A stretch of DNA of 64,000 nt from Dendronephthya gigantea (lineage: Eukaryota > Cnidaria > Anthozoa > Malacalcyonacea > Nephtheidae): NCBI RefSeq assembly GCF_004324835.1, contig NW_021163281.1, positions 1-64,000 on the forward strand, given 5' to 3'. This document shows, piece after piece, positions 61,894-64,000 of this stretch. Both the position numbers and the translations under genes were made by a program. Under the pieces are notes generated by a model that saw only the letters and a program-made list of their open reading frames with translations, made no database searches and had not been told where the DNA came from. The stretch's first letter is position 1, and each line of letters opens with the position of its first letter.

Positions 61894-64000
61894 TTACTTC
61901 ATTTGAAGCTTCTTTTCCAATTCGGATTTTTCCTGAAGATTCTTCTTTATTTCAGCTTCCAGGATTAAATTTTCATTCTCTAACATCTTTATTCTAAACG
62001 TGAATAATAATGAACGAGAATTAAAGAGTATCAATTGTCTTACAGGCTACATGATTTTCAGGTTTCTTTTTTCTGTATAACTGGATTAAGTTAGTTAAGT
62101 TTAGGTTTCCTCCTGTAGTAACACCGGGTCAATAAGAGGTGATCCTTACTAGACCTCTAGGAAGAACTGTTTAGAAATGATAGAGCTATCCACTATAAAT
62201 AAAGTTAGTTTAGTTTAGGTTTCCTCCTGTAGTAACACTGGATCAATAAGAGATGATCCTTACTGGACCTCTAGGAAGAACAGTTTAGAACTGATAGAGC
62301 TATCCAGTATGAATAACGTTAGTCTAGTTTAGGTTTCCTCCTGTAGTAAAATGTAATAAGACATGATCCTTACTGGATTTCTAGAAAACAACTGTTGTCA
62401 GAAGTTATTCAAAAGATAAGACAAAAAATTTGACCAAATTTACTTACTTGTACATCAGATTCAATTTTTGCCGATTCATGTACATTTCAGCAGCCATCCG
62501 CAAATCTTTGCCGGTGGAGGCTAAAATCTTCTGTTGTGCCTGAAACTTCGTCGTCAAATCACGAAATGTTTTTTCATCAACAGCAGATGCACTGCCCCTA
62601 TCAAAGTTCTGCCTCAAGGCTTTAGCCCCACCTCTCCCTGAGAAGCTGCGAGTTTTCGCTTCAGCAGTCAGGGAAATTTTGCCACCAGCACTGCCTATAT
62701 TTGCAGAGTTTTCAATCTTTTGGCCACCTTTTGAAGCAATACCAGCCATTTCATTTCGAGATTGTTTCTTAGGCGACCGGCTAGACTTGTTCGATTGCTT
62801 CTGATTGGACAAAGATGACTTAGAGCTATTGGTCGTATCACGTTCGACGTTAGCTAGTGGTTCATCAAAATTTTCATCCAAGCTAGAAGAGTTTTTACTG
62901 CCGCTGCTAGCGGAGCTATCTGATCGCGGTTTACCCGCTTCAGCCAATGATGACGTCAGATATTGTGACGTCATAGCCTCTGACGGTCGTGACGTAACAT
63001 CGTGTGACGCTACACCTTTTGACGTAATACCCTTCGACGTGAAATTTTGCTCTGAAGGTCCGAGTGAGTTGACGGTTTGTGACGTGATGCATTGTGACGT
63101 CATACTCTGTGACGTCATACCCTGTGACGTACCAGCTCGTGACGTAGTCGCCTGGGATGGAAATTTTTGCGATGCTAGGTTTTGCGACACAAATTGACCG
63201 GTTGGAAGGAACGCGTTGTGACCTTGGGAAGGAACGCGTTGTGACGTCATAGCCGATGACGTCTTGTTAATGTTTTTAAGGGAACTCTGTTCGTTCGGCA
63301 TACGGTTGGGTGGAGATGGGCCATGTGTAGGTGCAGGTCGACCTCGGTTAGCAGCTGGGTTAAGTACCTGATTTTGAGGTGGTGTCTGACTGTGAGATGG
63401 GGCCTGATCTCGAGGTGGAGCCTGCTTTCTGGATGCAGCCTGATCTTGAGGTGGACCCTGTCTTTTGGGTGCAACCTGATTTTGAAGCGGTGTCTGACCG
63501 TGAAATGGAGCCTGATCTTGAGGTGGAGCCTGCTTTCTGGATGCAGCCTGATCTTGGGGTGGACCCTGTCTTTTGGGTACAACCTGATTTTGAAGCGGCG
63601 CCTGACCGTGAGGTGGAGCCTGCTTTTTGGGTGAGGTCTGATCTTGAGGCATTTGGTAGGTCAACACACGACTGTGAGCCTGACTTGGTTGGGGTCGGGT
63701 TTGGTTCATGGGTTGATTCGCGGAACCTTTGCCAAATGCGTGAGTAGGTGAGGGTTGTCTGGGTGCGACCTTACCTTGCGGGGAGGCCTGTTTTGAGGCA
63801 AATGCCTGAGTAGTCGATGGAGGTGATGGCTGCCTTTGGGAAAGTCCTTGATTCCGCGGTGTTAGGTTGTGGACTGGAGGCAGGTTATGCGGAACTTGAT
63901 TCAAAGCCGGTTTGCGCTCAAACGCCGGATTAGGTGATACCCGATTTTGAGGTGGTGCCTGATTTTGAGGTGGTGCCTGATTTTGAGGTGGTGCCTGATT
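61894..64000 (-). CDS. Pro/Gln-rich repeat protein with C-terminal coiled coil, 3' part
   Basis: Minus strand. A long exon from beyond 64000 down to 62448 (donor CAA|GTAAGT) joins in phase to 61894-61993 (KIKMLENENLILEAEIKKNL then QEKSELEKKLQMK and TAA). The exon starts outside the window: the frame runs open through 63905-64000 with QAPPQNQ repeats. Order: a Pro/Gln/Lys repeat region (two ~40-residue units around QAPPQDQAP and VAPKRQGPPQDQAASRK, 63360-63660), a TSQ-rich region (62940-63260), a Ser-rich region, then a conserved-looking helical end (TFRDLTTKFQAQQKILASTG, MYMNRQKLNLMYK). It suggests a cytoskeletal or centrosomal scaffold, but I do not recognise the family. In 62097-62440 there are three ~115-bp tandem intronic repeats (aggtttcctcctgtagtaac). 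Confidence 0.65.

Noticed and set aside
63247-63747. Alternative frames over the Pro/Gln repeat region
   Set aside because: Repetitive shadows of the right-edge gene, whose main frame is longer and joins a coiled-coil exon in phase.

Overview
The window reads as nuclear DNA of an early-branching animal, most likely a cnidarian (probably an anthozoan). It is AT-rich, with short phase-consistent GT-AG introns, many palindromic MITE-like repeats and conserved metazoan orthologues. The cnidarian assignment is inference from overall style. I found no CRISPR array, no operon and no intact virus-like element.

Layout, left to right. 0-5 kb: IER3IP1 (+), followed by a duplicated copy of its last exon, convergent with a complete 9-exon SLC25A38 mitochondrial carrier gene (-). 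An 838-bp gap separates SLC25A38 from the divergent PAM gene (+, 20 coding exons, 5795-33293). PAM encodes a bifunctional peptidylglycine alpha-amidating monooxygenase: signal peptide, PHM copper domain, long acidic linker with His8, PAL zinc domain, TM helix and cytosolic tail. PAM intron 7 is about 15.9 kb and holds, on the opposite strand, a tandem cluster of five paralogues that encode RING + TRAF-type zinc finger (RNF41/NRDP1-like) + coiled coil + Kelch propeller in one chain. Three are intact (B, D, E), one has a single frameshift (A) and one is a multiply broken pseudogene (C). A promoter-like relic suggests a sixth. This nested, lineage-specific E3-ligase family is the most interesting system here.

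33-50 kb is gene-poor. It holds a small unidentified single-exon gene, a ~167-bp satellite, tRNA-derived SINE pieces, A-rich low-complexity DNA, a three-fold exon-like Cys-rich repeat, a 3.4-fold GC-rich promoter-like repeat, a 13-bp minisatellite, a partial secreted-protein gene (-) and a fossil reverse-transcriptase scrap.

50-64 kb is gene-rich again: OSTF1 (11 exons, -) divergent from LINS1 (+) across ~260 bp; an unidentified six-exon gene (-) whose second exon is split by a 415-bp hAT-type MITE with a perfect 8-bp target duplication; and a Pro/Gln-rich coiled-coil gene (-) that runs off the right edge.

Exon coordinates were assigned by eye from splice consensus, codon phase and remembered family sequences. 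No alignment or search was run.
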